Source of the DNA: JAVBUZ01 sp031554725
GTDB lineage: Bacteria; Bacillota; Clostridia; Lachnospirales; Lachnospiraceae
Reading direction: 5' to 3'
DNA length: 25,702 nt
Assembly (NCBI GenBank): GCA_031554725.1
Contig: JAVBUZ010000246.1
Coordinates: forward strand, 1 to 25,702
Notes under the pieces: model-generated
Told to the model about the DNA's origin: nothing
The model's database searches: none
What the model saw: only the letters and a program-made list of their open reading frames with translations
Shown here: positions 14,127-23,382 of the stretch, piece by piece
Numbering within the stretch: position 1 is the stretch's first letter
Layout of the letters: the number at the start of each line of letters is the position of its first letter
Made by a program: the position numbers and the translations under genes

Positions 14127-16609
14127 TGGTATATAAATATTTACCCAGTGCTTTGATGTTTTGCCAAACGGCTTCTTTGGTAATATTAGTAGTTTTACTG
14201 CTTAGACTACTTTTTCGTAAGGCGCCAAAAAAATACATGTGCATTTTATGGATGGTAGTATTGTTTCGCCTCTTGTGCCCTATTACCATAGAGGGCCCAA
14301 TACCAGCTAGCTGGTGGGCTAAAAATGCGGAAGTCATTGTATTACCAGAGACAGAACCCATTGCAGCAGATAAAAATCAAAAGGTAGGGCCGTTGGAAGA
14401 GCCAGCTCTTGCAGGAGGCTTAAGTATTACGGATTTCAATATAGAAGAAAATGATGAAACTACTTATATAAGGTTGGATGTTCCAGATGAAAAATTGCCG
14501 ACAACTTATCTTTTGGGGTTTTCACTAGCTGATAGTATAATGCTAGGTGCTAGTGCGTTATGGGCAATAGGAACGTTAATTTTTCTAACCATTGGGGTGT
14601 GCCAATATATAGGTATAAGAAAGAAGCTAAAAAGAGCAACCATTTGTGATGAGGGATTAAGGGAAAGCTCTGAAATCAACTCTCCTATGGTTTTTGGGAT
14701 ATTTTTACCAGACATATATTTGCCGACCCAGTTTCGTGCTGGGATAAGCGAAAAGGAATATGAGTTTATTTTGCTCCATGAAAAAGCACATGTTCGAAGA
14801 AGGGATAATCTGTTAAAGATTCTTTCGTTTTTAGCGCTATCTATTCATTGGTGGAATCCCTTCGTTTGGATTAGTATGATATTTTTCCAAAAGGATATAG
14901 AGATGGCATGCGATGAATATGTTATGTCTCAAATGGAAGAGGATGTAAGAAAGGAATATGCCCAGACGCTCTTACACTTTTCTATGAATAAGAGTGGCTT
15001 GTTCTTTCCTACAGCATTTGGGGAGAGTAACACAGAAAGTCGTATAAAAAATATTTTAAAATATAAAAAGAAGCCTATCTATATAACGGTAGGAATACTT
15101 GTGATTATCTGCCTTGCAGCTATTTGCCTAGCTACGAATCCAAGACAGGAGTCTCCTAAAAATGACGACTTGGTGGAGGTGCAGGAAGAAACAAAGGAAT
15201 TTGACCAAGATGTAATAGTCTATGATTCCCTAGAGCAAATGAATGAGGAGTACTTTACACGTTGGCAGGAGCGCCTAGTAAGTGAAGGAAAAATAAATAG
15301 CGCCAGTGATTTGAAAAGCATGAAAAGGGATGCGGCGGCTGGGTATTCATATATTTCCAGTATTAATTTTGAACCAGTAGATTATGAGGTGGATTTTACC
15401 TATTATACTGTGGATGAAAATTATTTCGTGACCTTCTATAAAACCTTTGCAAGCCTACGAGTACGTGACATGGTGATTTATGTGTCTAAGGAGGTAGAAG
15501 AGGCCTATGAGAGCGTGACCAGCGCAGAGCAAGCAGAACGAATGGGAATCATTTACTATATCAGTATTGAGGCCACAGGAGAAGACTGGGGAATAGGACA
15601 AAAATTACAGGAAAAGGGGCTGTTAAGTAGTTCCTTCCTGTTTAAGGGCCTAGAGGAACCAGAAACAGCGTTGCCACTGCTTCTTCACTTGGATGGTGGA
15701 AAAAGCGAAAAGGTAGGGGTGCAAGATGGTGAGGTTTATGTTAGATATACCTTTGCAGATGGCACGCATATAAATTATTCTATGCGACAAAGTGTGCCAA
15801 TTGCGGGGGATGGCAGAATGGGATTTTATTGGTTTCCAGATGGAGTGCCAAGTGACGACATAATCGATAGTCTTAATTGGGTGAAAAAATACATTTCTGA
15901 GGTTAAAGCAGAGGAATTAATCTCTGTAACCAGGGAGCCAGACTATACCAACGAGGATTGGTTATATCTAGATAATAAGTTTGTTTTACTGCATAAAATG
16001 GAAGGACAGGACGTAGCACTGTACGGTTTATACGGTTGTGACGGCATGGTGCTTAGAGAAGGGGACAAGGTCTATCCCATTTTGATGTCATGGTGGACTC
16101 GTACTTTACCTGAAATCTTTCAAGCGGACTATGATCAGGATGGAGATTTGGAATATTCCTTCCGCATGCTGGTTGGGGCTGGAACGGGTGTTGCCATAGA
16201 GCAGGTTTATATGCTAGAGGTGGAAAATGAAAGCCTCGTTATAAAGGAATTTACGGATGAAGACATGTCTAAGCAGTTAGATAGAGTTACTGGTATTTAT
16301 GATAAAGAAACACGCCAAATTGAAATCTTTGTAGATGGAGCAAATACTGGAAAAAAACTTCACCTTCCTGAGGATACTTCAAGGGATATCTATACCTTTA
16401 AGAGGATTTGGATAGGAGATTTTATGAGTTATACAGAAGAAGGGGGAACATGGATGCTGGAGGCACGCATCGGAATAGTGGTAGATGAGCAGGTGAGCGT
16501 TATTTATGATGACGATATGATAATGAAGGCACCAGTAGTATATCATAAAGATGGCGCCTTTGCCTTGGGGGAAATTTCTGTAGATGTATTGACTTACGAG
16601 CTGCCTTAA
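14123..16609 (+). CDS. M56-family (BlaR1/MecR1-like) sensor metalloprotease with large extracytoplasmic domain
   Basis: 828 residues. Membrane segments at about 10-30, 40-52, 137-160 and 316-337 enclose a cytoplasmic-side zinc protease: H219-E220-KA-H223 and E260 in KDIEMACDEYV. FGESNTESRIKNIL (299-312) is the usual M56 tail motif. After the last membrane segment come about 490 residues outside the cell. I see no STxK penicillin-binding motif there, so this is not a classical beta-lactam sensor. This domain includes an Asp-rich DYDQDGDLEYSF stretch followed by VGAGTGVAIEQVYMLEV, a form I associate with other clostridial M56 proteins. Ligand binding should trigger cleavage of the repressor encoded just before. 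GGAGG at 14111-14115 favours ATG 14123 over 14126. Confidence 0.88.
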   Translation: MMVYKYLPSALMFCQTASLVILVVLLLRLLFRKAPKKYMCILWMVVLFRLLCPITIEGPIPASWWAKNAEVIVLPETEPIAADKNQKVGPLEEPALAGGLSITDFNIEENDETTYIRLDVPDEKLPTTYLLGFSLADSIMLGASALWAIGTLIFLTIGVCQYIGIRKKLKRATICDEGLRESSEINSPMVFGIFLPDIYLPTQFRAGISEKEYEFILLHEKAHVRRRDNLLKILSFLALSIHWWNPFVWISMIFFQKDIEMACDEYVMSQMEEDVRKEYAQTLLHFSMNKSGLFFPTAFGESNTESRIKNILKYKKKPIYITVGILVIICLAAICLATNPRQESPKNDDLVEVQEETKEFDQDVIVYDSLEQMNEEYFTRWQERLVSEGKINSASDLKSMKRDAAAGYSYISSINFEPVDYEVDFTYYTVDENYFVTFYKTFASLRVRDMVIYVSKEVEEAYESVTSAEQAERMGIIYYISIEATGEDWGIGQKLQEKGLLSSSFLFKGLEEPETALPLLLHLDGGKSEKVGVQDGEVYVRYTFADGTHINYSMRQSVPIAGDGRMGFYWFPDGVPSDDIIDSLNWVKKYISEVKAEELISVTREPDYTNEDWLYLDNKFVLLHKMEGQDVALYGLYGCDGMVLREGDKVYPILMSWWTRTLPEIFQADYDQDGDLEYSFRMLVGAGTGVAIEQVYMLEVENESLVIKEFTDEDMSKQLDRVTGIYDKETRQIEIFVDGANTGKKLHLPEDTSRDIYTFKRIWIGDFMSYTEEGGTWMLEARIGIVVDEQVSVIYDDDMIMKAPVVYHKDGAFALGEISVDVLTYELP

Positions 16610-16654
16610 TAGTATCTTAGACGTAAGAAAGCTAGATAGGAAGGTAGAAAAATT

Positions 16655-17254
16655 ATGAATACATTTAAAGAGTTGAAATGGCAATCTTTATTAAGCTCAA
16701 TGGCGTATGTGATTATGGGTGCTATTTTGCTGGTCTTTCCAGAAGCAACTGCGAGAACACTTTGCTATATTGTTGGTATTACAGGTATTGTAATTGGTGT
16801 GTTTAGTGTGCTAGTATACCTTTTTAGAGACGCAGAGAAGAATTATTATCGAAATGACTTTGTTACGGGTATGACGATTATACTTTTAGGAGCCTTTGTG
16901 CTATACAAAGCAGATTTAATTATTACCCTAATTCCTTCTATCCTTGGAATATTAGTAGTATTCAGTGGCATTAGAAAATTGCAACATACCATCGATATAA
17001 GACGTATGGGTCAGGGAAATGGATTAATATTTTTCATACTAGCAATTGTGAATATCATTTTTGGTGCAATATTACTTATGGCGCCAATAGAAGCAGTAAA
17101 GATACTATTTATGATGATAGGTGCAGGCCTTCTATTTAGTGGTATTTCAGATTTTATAGCTAGTCTTTATATGGGCAAGCTTGTGAAAGGCTATGTGAAG
17201 GAGATGGAAGCACTAGAACAAGCGGTAAAAGAAATTAAAGAGGAAAGAGAATAA
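16655..17254 (+). CDS. HdeD-like / DUF308 membrane protein
   Basis: 199 residues with six predicted membrane segments in three hairpin pairs, each with the small-residue pattern typical of DUF308 (PF03729), for example YVIMGAILLVFPE (18-30) and VNIIFGAILLMAPIEA (about 133-148). It ends in a cytoplasmic acidic/basic helix rich in E and K. HdeD is linked to acid resistance in E. coli, but the function of clostridial homologues is not known. A GGAAGG ribosome site precedes ATG 16655. It follows the M56 gene by 45 bases without a terminator and precedes rpe by two bases, so it could be read from the repressor-controlled promoter; this is inferred. Confidence 0.85.
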   Translation: MNTFKELKWQSLLSSMAYVIMGAILLVFPEATARTLCYIVGITGIVIGVFSVLVYLFRDAEKNYYRNDFVTGMTIILLGAFVLYKADLIITLIPSILGILVVFSGIRKLQHTIDIRRMGQGNGLIFFILAIVNIIFGAILLMAPIEAVKILFMMIGAGLLFSGISDFIASLYMGKLVKGYVKEMEALEQAVKEIKEERE

Positions 17255-17256
17255 CA

Positions 17257-17910
17257 ATGAATATTTTATCACCATCGATATTAGCAGCGGACTTTACAAA
17301 GCTGGGAGAACAAATTAAGGCAGTAGATATGGCAGGAGCGCAGTACATACACATTGATGTTATGGACGGCTTATTTGTGCCATCGATTTCTTACGGAATG
17401 CCAGTTATCAAATCCATCAGAAGCGCTACTAAGAGAGTTTTTGATGTACATCTTATGATTGAAAAACCAGAAAGATATATTGATGAGTTTGCTGATTGTG
17501 GTGCAGATATTATCACCTTTCACGTAGAGGCTACAGACAAAATAGAAGAAACCTTAGATTATATTCATGCAAAAGGACTAAAGGCAGGACTTTCCGTAAA
17601 ACCGGGAACTTCAGTTGAGGAAATTGTACCATATCTTGATAAATTAGAAATGATACTGATTATGACGGTGGAACCTGGCTTTGGTGGACAATCCTATATT
17701 GATTACTGTACCGATAAGGTGCGTCAGATGCATAAAATTGTAAAGGAAAGTGGACGTGATATAGATATACAAGTAGACGGTGGCATACATAAAGGAAACG
17801 TTAGCACTGTCCTTGAGGCAGGTGCTAACGTTATTGTGGCTGGTTCGGCAGTATTTAAAGATGATATTGAGTTTAACGTAAAAGAATTTTTGAATCTAAT
17901 GAAAAAATAA
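17257..17910 (+). CDS. rpe: Ribulose-phosphate 3-epimerase
   Basis: 217 residues, a complete TIM-barrel epimerase converting D-ribulose-5-phosphate to D-xylulose-5-phosphate. The opening LSPSILAADF, metal ligands His32 and Asp34 (IHIDVMDG), His65 (VFDVHLMIEKP) and Asp174 (QVDGGI), the flexible loop MTVEPGFGGQ (136-145) and the phosphate-binding VAGSAVF (194-200) are all present. The gene begins two bases after the HdeD-like gene and is presumably translated from the same mRNA. It works in the same pathway as araD and transketolase 5-9 kb upstream, but is not part of that unit. Its stop is four bases from that of the convergent degV gene. Confidence 0.96.
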   Translation: MNILSPSILAADFTKLGEQIKAVDMAGAQYIHIDVMDGLFVPSISYGMPVIKSIRSATKRVFDVHLMIEKPERYIDEFADCGADIITFHVEATDKIEETLDYIHAKGLKAGLSVKPGTSVEEIVPYLDKLEMILIMTVEPGFGGQSYIDYCTDKVRQMHKIVKESGRDIDIQVDGGIHKGNVSTVLEAGANVIVAGSAVFKDDIEFNVKEFLNLMKK

Positions 17911-17914
17911 TATA

Positions 17915-18814
17915 TTAAGCGTCATATTTTTTTATGATACCAATACCTAGAGGATACGGACCTGTATGAACTGAGATGGTGGCACCAATTTGATAAAGTG
18001 GCAAATCATCGGCAGATAATGGGTAAGTATCCTTTAATTTCTCTACTACCTGGTCGCGGAATGCTTTTGCTTCTTCATAGTCGTATCCAAAGCCAATAGC
18101 AAGGGAATAATCAGAAGGGGTAGCATTAAATTCTTTAAAATAATCCGTTAATAGCTGGATAACCTTTTCCATAGATTTGCTACGGCTTCGACAAATGCCA
18201 GAAGGGAAAATTTCACCCTCTTTTAATGTAATAAGGGGCTTGATTCCAAGAACAGAGCCTGCAAGTCCAGATAATTTACCAATGCGTCCACCATGCTGTA
18301 GATATTCCATGTTTCCTACGGTAAAGAAGATTCGGCCGGTGGACTTGATACGTTCAATATTACGAATGGTATCTTCATATGAAAGGCCCGCATCACGCAT
18401 TTTTACTGCTTCTAAAACAAGTAGACCTTGTAAAACAGTATTAACAGTAGCATCGATAACCGTAATTTGAGCTTCCGGTGAAGACTCTAGAATTAAATCC
18501 CTTGCACCCAGCGCAGACTGCATGGAGCCGCTAAACTTTGTTGTAATACAAATACAAATAATGGCATCGCCAGCTTCAACAATAGGCGCAAAGGCATCTA
18601 TATAGTCCTGCACAGAAGGCATAGAGGATTTAGGAAATGTCTTTGGATGATTAACCATTTCCTTATAGAAGTCACGGATGCCGATTTCAACGAGTTCTTT
18701 TTGATAAGTAGTGCTATCAAAGGATACATAAAATGGTACTACAGTTAAATTTTTTTGGGATGTAAGTTCCACTGGTAAATCGCAGGAACCATCAGTAACA
18801 ATTTGATAATTCAT
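17915..18814 (-). CDS. DegV-family fatty-acid-binding protein
   Basis: 299 residues of the DegV family (PF02645). Members bind one fatty acid in the cleft between two domains; FakB proteins of this family hand it to the kinase FakA for phosphorylation. The N-terminal VTDGSCDLP motif (6-14), TKFSGSMQSA (86-95 region), VGNMEYLQHGGRIG and the C-terminal HTGPYPLGIG are the lipid-headgroup-binding and fold landmarks. The start (18814) has GAGAGGTT upstream on the minus strand and a good promoter at 18875-18847. It lies alone on the minus strand, convergent with rpe. The FabT-like regulator 12 kb away concerns the same metabolism, but no direct link is visible. Confidence 0.92.
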   Translation of the reverse strand: MNYQIVTDGSCDLPVELTSQKNLTVVPFYVSFDSTTYQKELVEIGIRDFYKEMVNHPKTFPKSSMPSVQDYIDAFAPIVEAGDAIICICITTKFSGSMQSALGARDLILESSPEAQITVIDATVNTVLQGLLVLEAVKMRDAGLSYEDTIRNIERIKSTGRIFFTVGNMEYLQHGGRIGKLSGLAGSVLGIKPLITLKEGEIFPSGICRSRSKSMEKVIQLLTDYFKEFNATPSDYSLAIGFGYDYEEAKAFRDQVVEKLKDTYPLSADDLPLYQIGATISVHTGPYPLGIGIIKKYDA

Positions 18815-18846
18815 GATTTTAACCTCTCAATGTTTTATTGAGATAT

Positions 18847-18875
18847 ATTTTAATACAAAAAAGTAATGATGTCTA
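18847..18875 (-). promoter_or_regulatory. Promoter of the degV-family gene
   Basis: On the minus strand TAGACA (18875-18870), 17-bp spacer, TAAAAT (18852-18847), each 5 of 6 to consensus. The start would be near 18840, followed by GAGAGG and ATG 18814. Confidence 0.65.
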
Positions 18876-18936
18876 TATGTAAAGAAAAAATAAATCAACA
18901 AGTAGTAATGAAAACTATGTTGAAAAAGGAGAGAAA

Positions 18937-19461
18937 ATGGAAATTGGAATTTTACACATGATTCAGGGGATGCATACGGATTGGCTAAGCCCAATTATGA
19001 TAGGGGTATCTGCACTAGGAAATAGTGGTATTATTTGGATTGTAATTGCGCTAATACTACTTTGCTTTACAAAAACACGTAGATGTGGCGGAATTATGCT
19101 GGGAGCTATGGCCTTGTCCTTTGTACTTGGAAATATTCTTTTGAAAAATATAATTGGCAGAGGTAGACCATTTACAGTGGATACCTCGGTAAAGCTATTA
19201 ATAAAGGAGCCAAGCGAGTTTTCTTTTCCTTCCGGACATACCCTAAATAGTTTTACAGCTGCGACAGTTATTTTCTTGCACTATCGTAAGGCGGGAATTG
19301 CCGCCCTAGCTTTTGCCGGATTAATTGCTTTTTCTAGAATGTATTTGTTTGTGCATTATCCTACGGATATCCTTGGAGGTATCATTTTAGGTGTGGCAGA
19401 TGCTATATTTGTTTATGGTATTGCTAAGAAGCTTTCAAAAAGTGAACAAAATAACACATAA
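18937..19461 (+). CDS. PAP2-family membrane phosphatase
   Basis: 174 residues with about five to six membrane segments and the complete acid phosphatase signature: K70-x6-R77-P78 (KNIIGRGRP), P98-S99-G100-H101 (FPSGH) and S133-R134-x5-H140-x3-D144 (SRMYLFVHYPTD). Such proteins dephosphorylate lipid substrates, for example phosphatidic acid, phosphatidylglycerophosphate or undecaprenyl pyrophosphate, at the outer face of the membrane. The substrate cannot be read from the sequence. AAGGAGAG precedes ATG 18937. The 120-base gap to the GH2 gene contains an imperfect hairpin (19460-19488 area) without a T-run and no strong promoter, so co-transcription is possible. Confidence 0.92.
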   Translation: MEIGILHMIQGMHTDWLSPIMIGVSALGNSGIIWIVIALILLCFTKTRRCGGIMLGAMALSFVLGNILLKNIIGRGRPFTVDTSVKLLIKEPSEFSFPSGHTLNSFTAATVIFLHYRKAGIAALAFAGLIAFSRMYLFVHYPTDILGGIILGVADAIFVYGIAKKLSKSEQNNT

Positions 19462-19581
19462 GAAGTGCAAAATAGTCGGTTGTGCTTCTACGAAAAATCA
19501 CTAAAATAATAGAGAGTAAAACAATGGGATAAGGCTAGTTAATCTAAAAAAGGTAAACGAGTAGAATGGAAATGAGGAAAA

Positions 19582-22500
19582 ATGAGCTTAAATCTATTAT
19601 TTAATGACAACTGGGAATTTATAAAAACACCTGTGGAGACTGAAATTGCAGATGTGAAAAAATACGAAGAAGAGTTTAAAAGAGTTGATGTGCCACATGA
19701 CTGGCTCATCTATGATACCTGCAATTTATATGAAAGTAGCACCGGTTGGTATCGAAAGAAAGTGAATGTTGCTAGTCTTAATGGGGAAAGAAAGCTTCTT
19801 CGTTTTGACGGTGTCTATATGAATAGTTCGGTATATGTAAATGGAGCAAAGGCAGGGGATTGGAAGTATGGCTATTCTGCTTTTGAATATGATATAACAG
19901 AGCTTTTGCAAGTAGGAGAAAATGAAATTTTGGTGCAGGTACGCCACCAAAGCCCTAATTCCAGATGGTACTCAGGGGCAGGCATTTTTCGAAATGTGTG
20001 GTTAAAAACAGTACCTGAAAACTATCTTACTTCTGATGGAATATATATAGTTTCTAAAAAAGAGGCAGATAATACTTGGACGGTAAGTGCCCAGGCAGAA
20101 CTTACATGGAATAAAAAAGCTGAAAATGAGACGTTTGAGGTTTCCTATGCTGTACTTTTAGGAAAAAGTGTTGTAGCTGAAGGAAAAGAAATCATTTCCT
20201 ACGGACAGGCTAAGTCTAGTAAGGCTCTTGTGATAGATAATCCACTTTTGTGGTCACTTGAAGAAAGAAATCTCTATCAATTACAGGTGAAGTTTGGTGA
20301 GGATGTCCAAATGGTAGACTTTGGACTTCGAACCACGCAGTTTATCCCAGAAGAAGGCTTTTTCTTAAATGGAAAGAAAACTAAGCTTTATGGTGTTTGT
20401 GAGCATCATGACCTTGGAAGCTTAGGGTCAGCCTATCACCAAGCAGCTATGAGAAGAAAGCTAAATAATCTGAAAAAAATGGGTGTCAATGCCATAAGAA
20501 CCTCTCATAACATGCCAGCTAAGGAATTTATGAACCTTTGTGACGAAATGGGATTTTTAGTAGTTTCAGAAGCCTTTGACATGTGGGAAAAGCCTAAAAC
20601 AGAGTTTGACTATGCTCGCTTTTTTAAAGAATGGGCAAAGACGGACGTAGCAAGTTGGGTACGCCGAGATAGAAATCATCCAAGTATTATTATGTGGAGC
20701 ATAGGAAATGAAATTTACGATACCCATGCGGACGAGCATGGACAGGAAATTTCTCGTATGCTAATGGAAGCGGTACTTGAGCATGATCCAGAAAGAAATG
20801 GAGTTGTAACAATTGGTTCTAACTATATGCCATGGGAAAATGCGCAAAAATGCGCTGACATTGTTAAGATGGCAGGTTATAACTATGCGGAAAGATTATA
20901 TGATAAGCATCATGAAGCACATCCTGACTGGGTGATTTATGGAAGCGAAACCTCTTCTGTAGTGCAAAGTAGAGGCGTTTATCATTTCCCATTTGAACAA
21001 CCAATTTTAACCGATGATGATGAGCAATGCTCATCCCTAGGAAATAGCACTACAAGCTGGGGAGCAAAGTCGCCAGAATTTTGCATCTATGCAGATAGGG
21101 ATGCTGAGTATTCTATGGGGCAGTTTTTATGGACGGGCCATGACTATATTGGGGAACCAACTCCTTATCAAACAAAAAATTCTTACTTTGGGCAAATAGA
21201 TACGGCCGGATTTCCCAAGGACAGCTTTTATATTTATCAGGCGGAGTGGACAGACTATAAAAAAGCTCCTATGGTACAACTCTTCCCATATTGGGATTTT
21301 AATGAAGGCCAGATAATTGATGTTAGAGCTTGTACAAATGCACCAATGGTAGAAGTGTTTGTAAATGAAAAATCTTTAGGAATTACTGAAATTGACCATG
21401 CCCATGGAAAAGAGCTTTTAGCACATTACAAAGTTCCTTATGAAAAAGGTTCTATACGTGCGGTGGCATATGATGAAAATAAAAATATAATTGCCCAGGA
21501 TGTGCATACCTCTTTTGGCGATTCGGCAAGAATAACACTAAAAGCTGATAGGCAATGGCTAAAGGCTGACGGTGAGGATTTAGTTTTTGTAGAGATAGCC
21601 ATGGAAGACAAGGATGGTAATCTTGTGGAGAATGCTTCGGACTATGTAGGGGTAAAGGTTACTGGGGCAGGTCGTCTTTTGGGTCTAGATAATGGAGATA
21701 GCACAGACTACGATCAATATAAGGGCGTTAAAAGAAAATTATTTAATGGCAAGCTGCTAGCGATTATTGGGGCAAAAACCACGCCAGGGCCAATTGGAAT
21801 TACCGTTACAGACATAGGTATCATGGAGGACATAGAACCAGAAACCTTAACCCTACAGGCAATTGCTGCTCAGGTAAGGCCGGGTATTAGTGCTCATGAA
21901 GAAAATAAAGAAATGCCACTAGTTACAGGTAAAGGTGTAGAAATTCCAGTAAGAAAAATTGAAATGGCAAGCGTAAGCCAGACATTTACGGAAGAAAGAA
22001 AAGAGATTTGTGTGAAGGCATATCTGTATCCACAGGATGCTACGGATCAAGAGGTAGCCTGGAGTGTAGTAAATGATGCGGGTATACCTTCTAATTTGGC
22101 AACCATAGAAACAATCGTGGCGACTAAGGACGGGGATGAATCACATAAGCCTTGTAGCATTGCAAAAATAACCGCCATTGGAGATGGTGATTTCCGTGTA
22201 CGTTGTACCTCTAAAAACGGCACAGACAAGGTGAAACTCATATCTCAGCTAGAATTTAAGGCGAAGGGGCTTGGAGAAGCATTTTTAGACCCATATGATT
22301 TTGTTATTGGTGGATTATATAATGCATCAGCTGGTGATGTGGGTGGTTATAGCCAAAGAGGTGTAGGAACGGCAGAAGAAGGAGACACTGTTATTGGTTA
22401 CAAAGGAGTAGACTTTGGCGACTATGGCTCTGATGAAATTACCATACCTATTTTTGCAATGTCAGATCAAAAATTCTTTTTAGAAATATGGGAAGGAATA

Positions 22501-23046
22501 CCGGGCGAAGAGGGTAGCGAAATGCTAGCTGATGTAGAATACCAAAAGCCTTGTATTTGGGATGTTTATCAGGAAGAGACTTATAAGCTAAAAAGAAGAA
22601 TGAGAGGTATCAGCACGGTGTGCTTTGTTACCCATAGCCAAAAGCTTTTTATAAAAGGATTTTCCTTTAAAAAGTATGAGAAGGCACTACAGCAGCTAGC
22701 CGCTCTAGAGTGCAATCGTATTTATGGAGATACCTATACAAAAACTATGGATGCAGTAGAGGGAATTGGGAATAATGTTTCTTTGGAATACGATGAAATG
22801 GATTTTGGAGAAAATGGCACTAGTCAGATTACTATTTGTGGTCGCACACCATTGGAAAATAATACCATACATGTTCGTTTTTTTGATGAAGCAGGACAAG
22901 GGATGAATCAATTAGTTGAGTTTCCTCATTCAAAGGAATATGTAGAGCACACCTTTGCATTAGAAGCAGTAAAGGGAAAAATGAAGGTAGTATTTGTATT
23001 TTTACCAGGCTGTGATTTCGACTTAAAGTGGTTTAAATTCTCATAA
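19582..23046 (+). CDS. Large GH2 beta-galactosidase-like glycoside hydrolase
   Basis: 1154 residues, no signal peptide, so probably cytoplasmic. Order: GH2 sugar-binding domain (about 5-145, with SGAGIFRNVWL), immunoglobulin-like GH2 domain (150-250), TIM barrel (about 255-550) with RTSHNMPA (306-313), acid/base Glu377 in WSIGNE and probable nucleophile Glu456 in YGSETSS, then a DUF4982-type beta domain and a further GH2 C-terminal Ig-like domain (about 650-745, KADRQWLKADGEDLVFVEI), another Ig-like part, and two C-terminal beta-sandwich modules (about 900-1035 and 1060-1154) that resemble carbohydrate-binding family 6/36 folds. A beta-galactosidase is the best guess; other GH2 activities are possible. 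GAGG precedes ATG 19582. Confidence 0.88.
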   Translation: MSLNLLFNDNWEFIKTPVETEIADVKKYEEEFKRVDVPHDWLIYDTCNLYESSTGWYRKKVNVASLNGERKLLRFDGVYMNSSVYVNGAKAGDWKYGYSAFEYDITELLQVGENEILVQVRHQSPNSRWYSGAGIFRNVWLKTVPENYLTSDGIYIVSKKEADNTWTVSAQAELTWNKKAENETFEVSYAVLLGKSVVAEGKEIISYGQAKSSKALVIDNPLLWSLEERNLYQLQVKFGEDVQMVDFGLRTTQFIPEEGFFLNGKKTKLYGVCEHHDLGSLGSAYHQAAMRRKLNNLKKMGVNAIRTSHNMPAKEFMNLCDEMGFLVVSEAFDMWEKPKTEFDYARFFKEWAKTDVASWVRRDRNHPSIIMWSIGNEIYDTHADEHGQEISRMLMEAVLEHDPERNGVVTIGSNYMPWENAQKCADIVKMAGYNYAERLYDKHHEAHPDWVIYGSETSSVVQSRGVYHFPFEQPILTDDDEQCSSLGNSTTSWGAKSPEFCIYADRDAEYSMGQFLWTGHDYIGEPTPYQTKNSYFGQIDTAGFPKDSFYIYQAEWTDYKKAPMVQLFPYWDFNEGQIIDVRACTNAPMVEVFVNEKSLGITEIDHAHGKELLAHYKVPYEKGSIRAVAYDENKNIIAQDVHTSFGDSARITLKADRQWLKADGEDLVFVEIAMEDKDGNLVENASDYVGVKVTGAGRLLGLDNGDSTDYDQYKGVKRKLFNGKLLAIIGAKTTPGPIGITVTDIGIMEDIEPETLTLQAIAAQVRPGISAHEENKEMPLVTGKGVEIPVRKIEMASVSQTFTEERKEICVKAYLYPQDATDQEVAWSVVNDAGIPSNLATIETIVATKDGDESHKPCSIAKITAIGDGDFRVRCTSKNGTDKVKLISQLEFKAKGLGEAFLDPYDFVIGGLYNASAGDVGGYSQRGVGTAEEGDTVIGYKGVDFGDYGSDEITIPIFAMSDQKFFLEIWEGIPGEEGSEMLADVEYQKPCIWDVYQEETYKLKRRMRGISTVCFVTHSQKLFIKGFSFKKYEKALQQLAALECNRIYGDTYTKTMDAVEGIGNNVSLEYDEMDFGENGTSQITICGRTPLENNTIHVRFFDEAGQGMNQLVEFPHSKEYVEHTFALEAVKGKMKVVFVFLPGCDFDLKWFKFS

Positions 23047-23053
23047 ATAGCGT

Positions 23054-23082
23054 TTGACAATAAGAAGAGGGTGTGCTAACCT
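23054..23082 (+). promoter_or_regulatory. Putative promoter of the T-box/metG transcript
   Basis: A perfect TTGACA (23054-23059) begins eight bases after the GH2 stop; 17 bp on is TAACCT (23077-23082), preceded by TG at the extended position. The predicted start (near 23089) fits the 5' end of the T-box. Confidence 0.55.
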
Positions 23083-23097
23083 AACCTTATATTGATA

Positions 23098-23382
23098 AAA
23101 GCAATGACGAAGAGAGTACGTGTGTAACCGTTTTACAGAGAACATTCCAGATTGGCTGAGAGGAATGGAACACAGAACATGCGGAATATGGCTTCCGAGC
23201 AGTGCACCGAACCAACAAGATTTTATTGGTAAGGCTGCGACAGGTTCCGCCTGTTATAGCGGCAGAGTGCTGGTAGGCACTTGATGAGGTCTGTTTTGTG
23301 AAAAACAGATAAAGAGAAGTGGTAACGCGAGTATAGACTCGTCTTCTTGTGCGATGATAGCATGAGAAGACGGGTCTTTTTT
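23098..23382 (+). ncRNA. T-box riboswitch, methionine-specific
   Basis: A leader that pairs with uncharged tRNA and allows read-through into metG when methionyl-tRNA is short. The 5' hallmark TGACGAAGAGAGTACG (from about 23100) opens stem I; a distal stem forms from ACATTCC (23144 region) and GGAATG. The specifier is ATG: 23188-23190 (in GAATATGGCTTCCGAGC) is the better candidate, with 23179-23181 as alternative, and both code for Met. The conserved T-box element is GAAGTGGTAACGCG (23316-23329), followed by the terminator. The bases GAGAAG and CGAG around the T-box can pair with the left arm of the terminator to form the competing antiterminator. Downstream metG confirms the amino acid. Confidence 0.92.
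23336..23382 (+). terminator. T-box-controlled terminator
   Basis: Arms 23336-23347 and 23365-23376 form a 12-bp stem (one G-U pair) followed by six T (23377-23382). It is the off state of the metG T-box. Confidence 0.92.

Noticed and set aside
22705..22911. Minus-strand ORFs inside the GH2 and other genes as antisense proteins
   Set aside because: Short, no ribosome sites, no recognisable domains; they are explained as shadows of well-supported genes.
23124..23138. TGTAACCGTTTTACA as a CcpA cre site
   Set aside because: It does not fit the cre consensus spacing and lies within T-box stem I, where the complementarity is explained by RNA structure.
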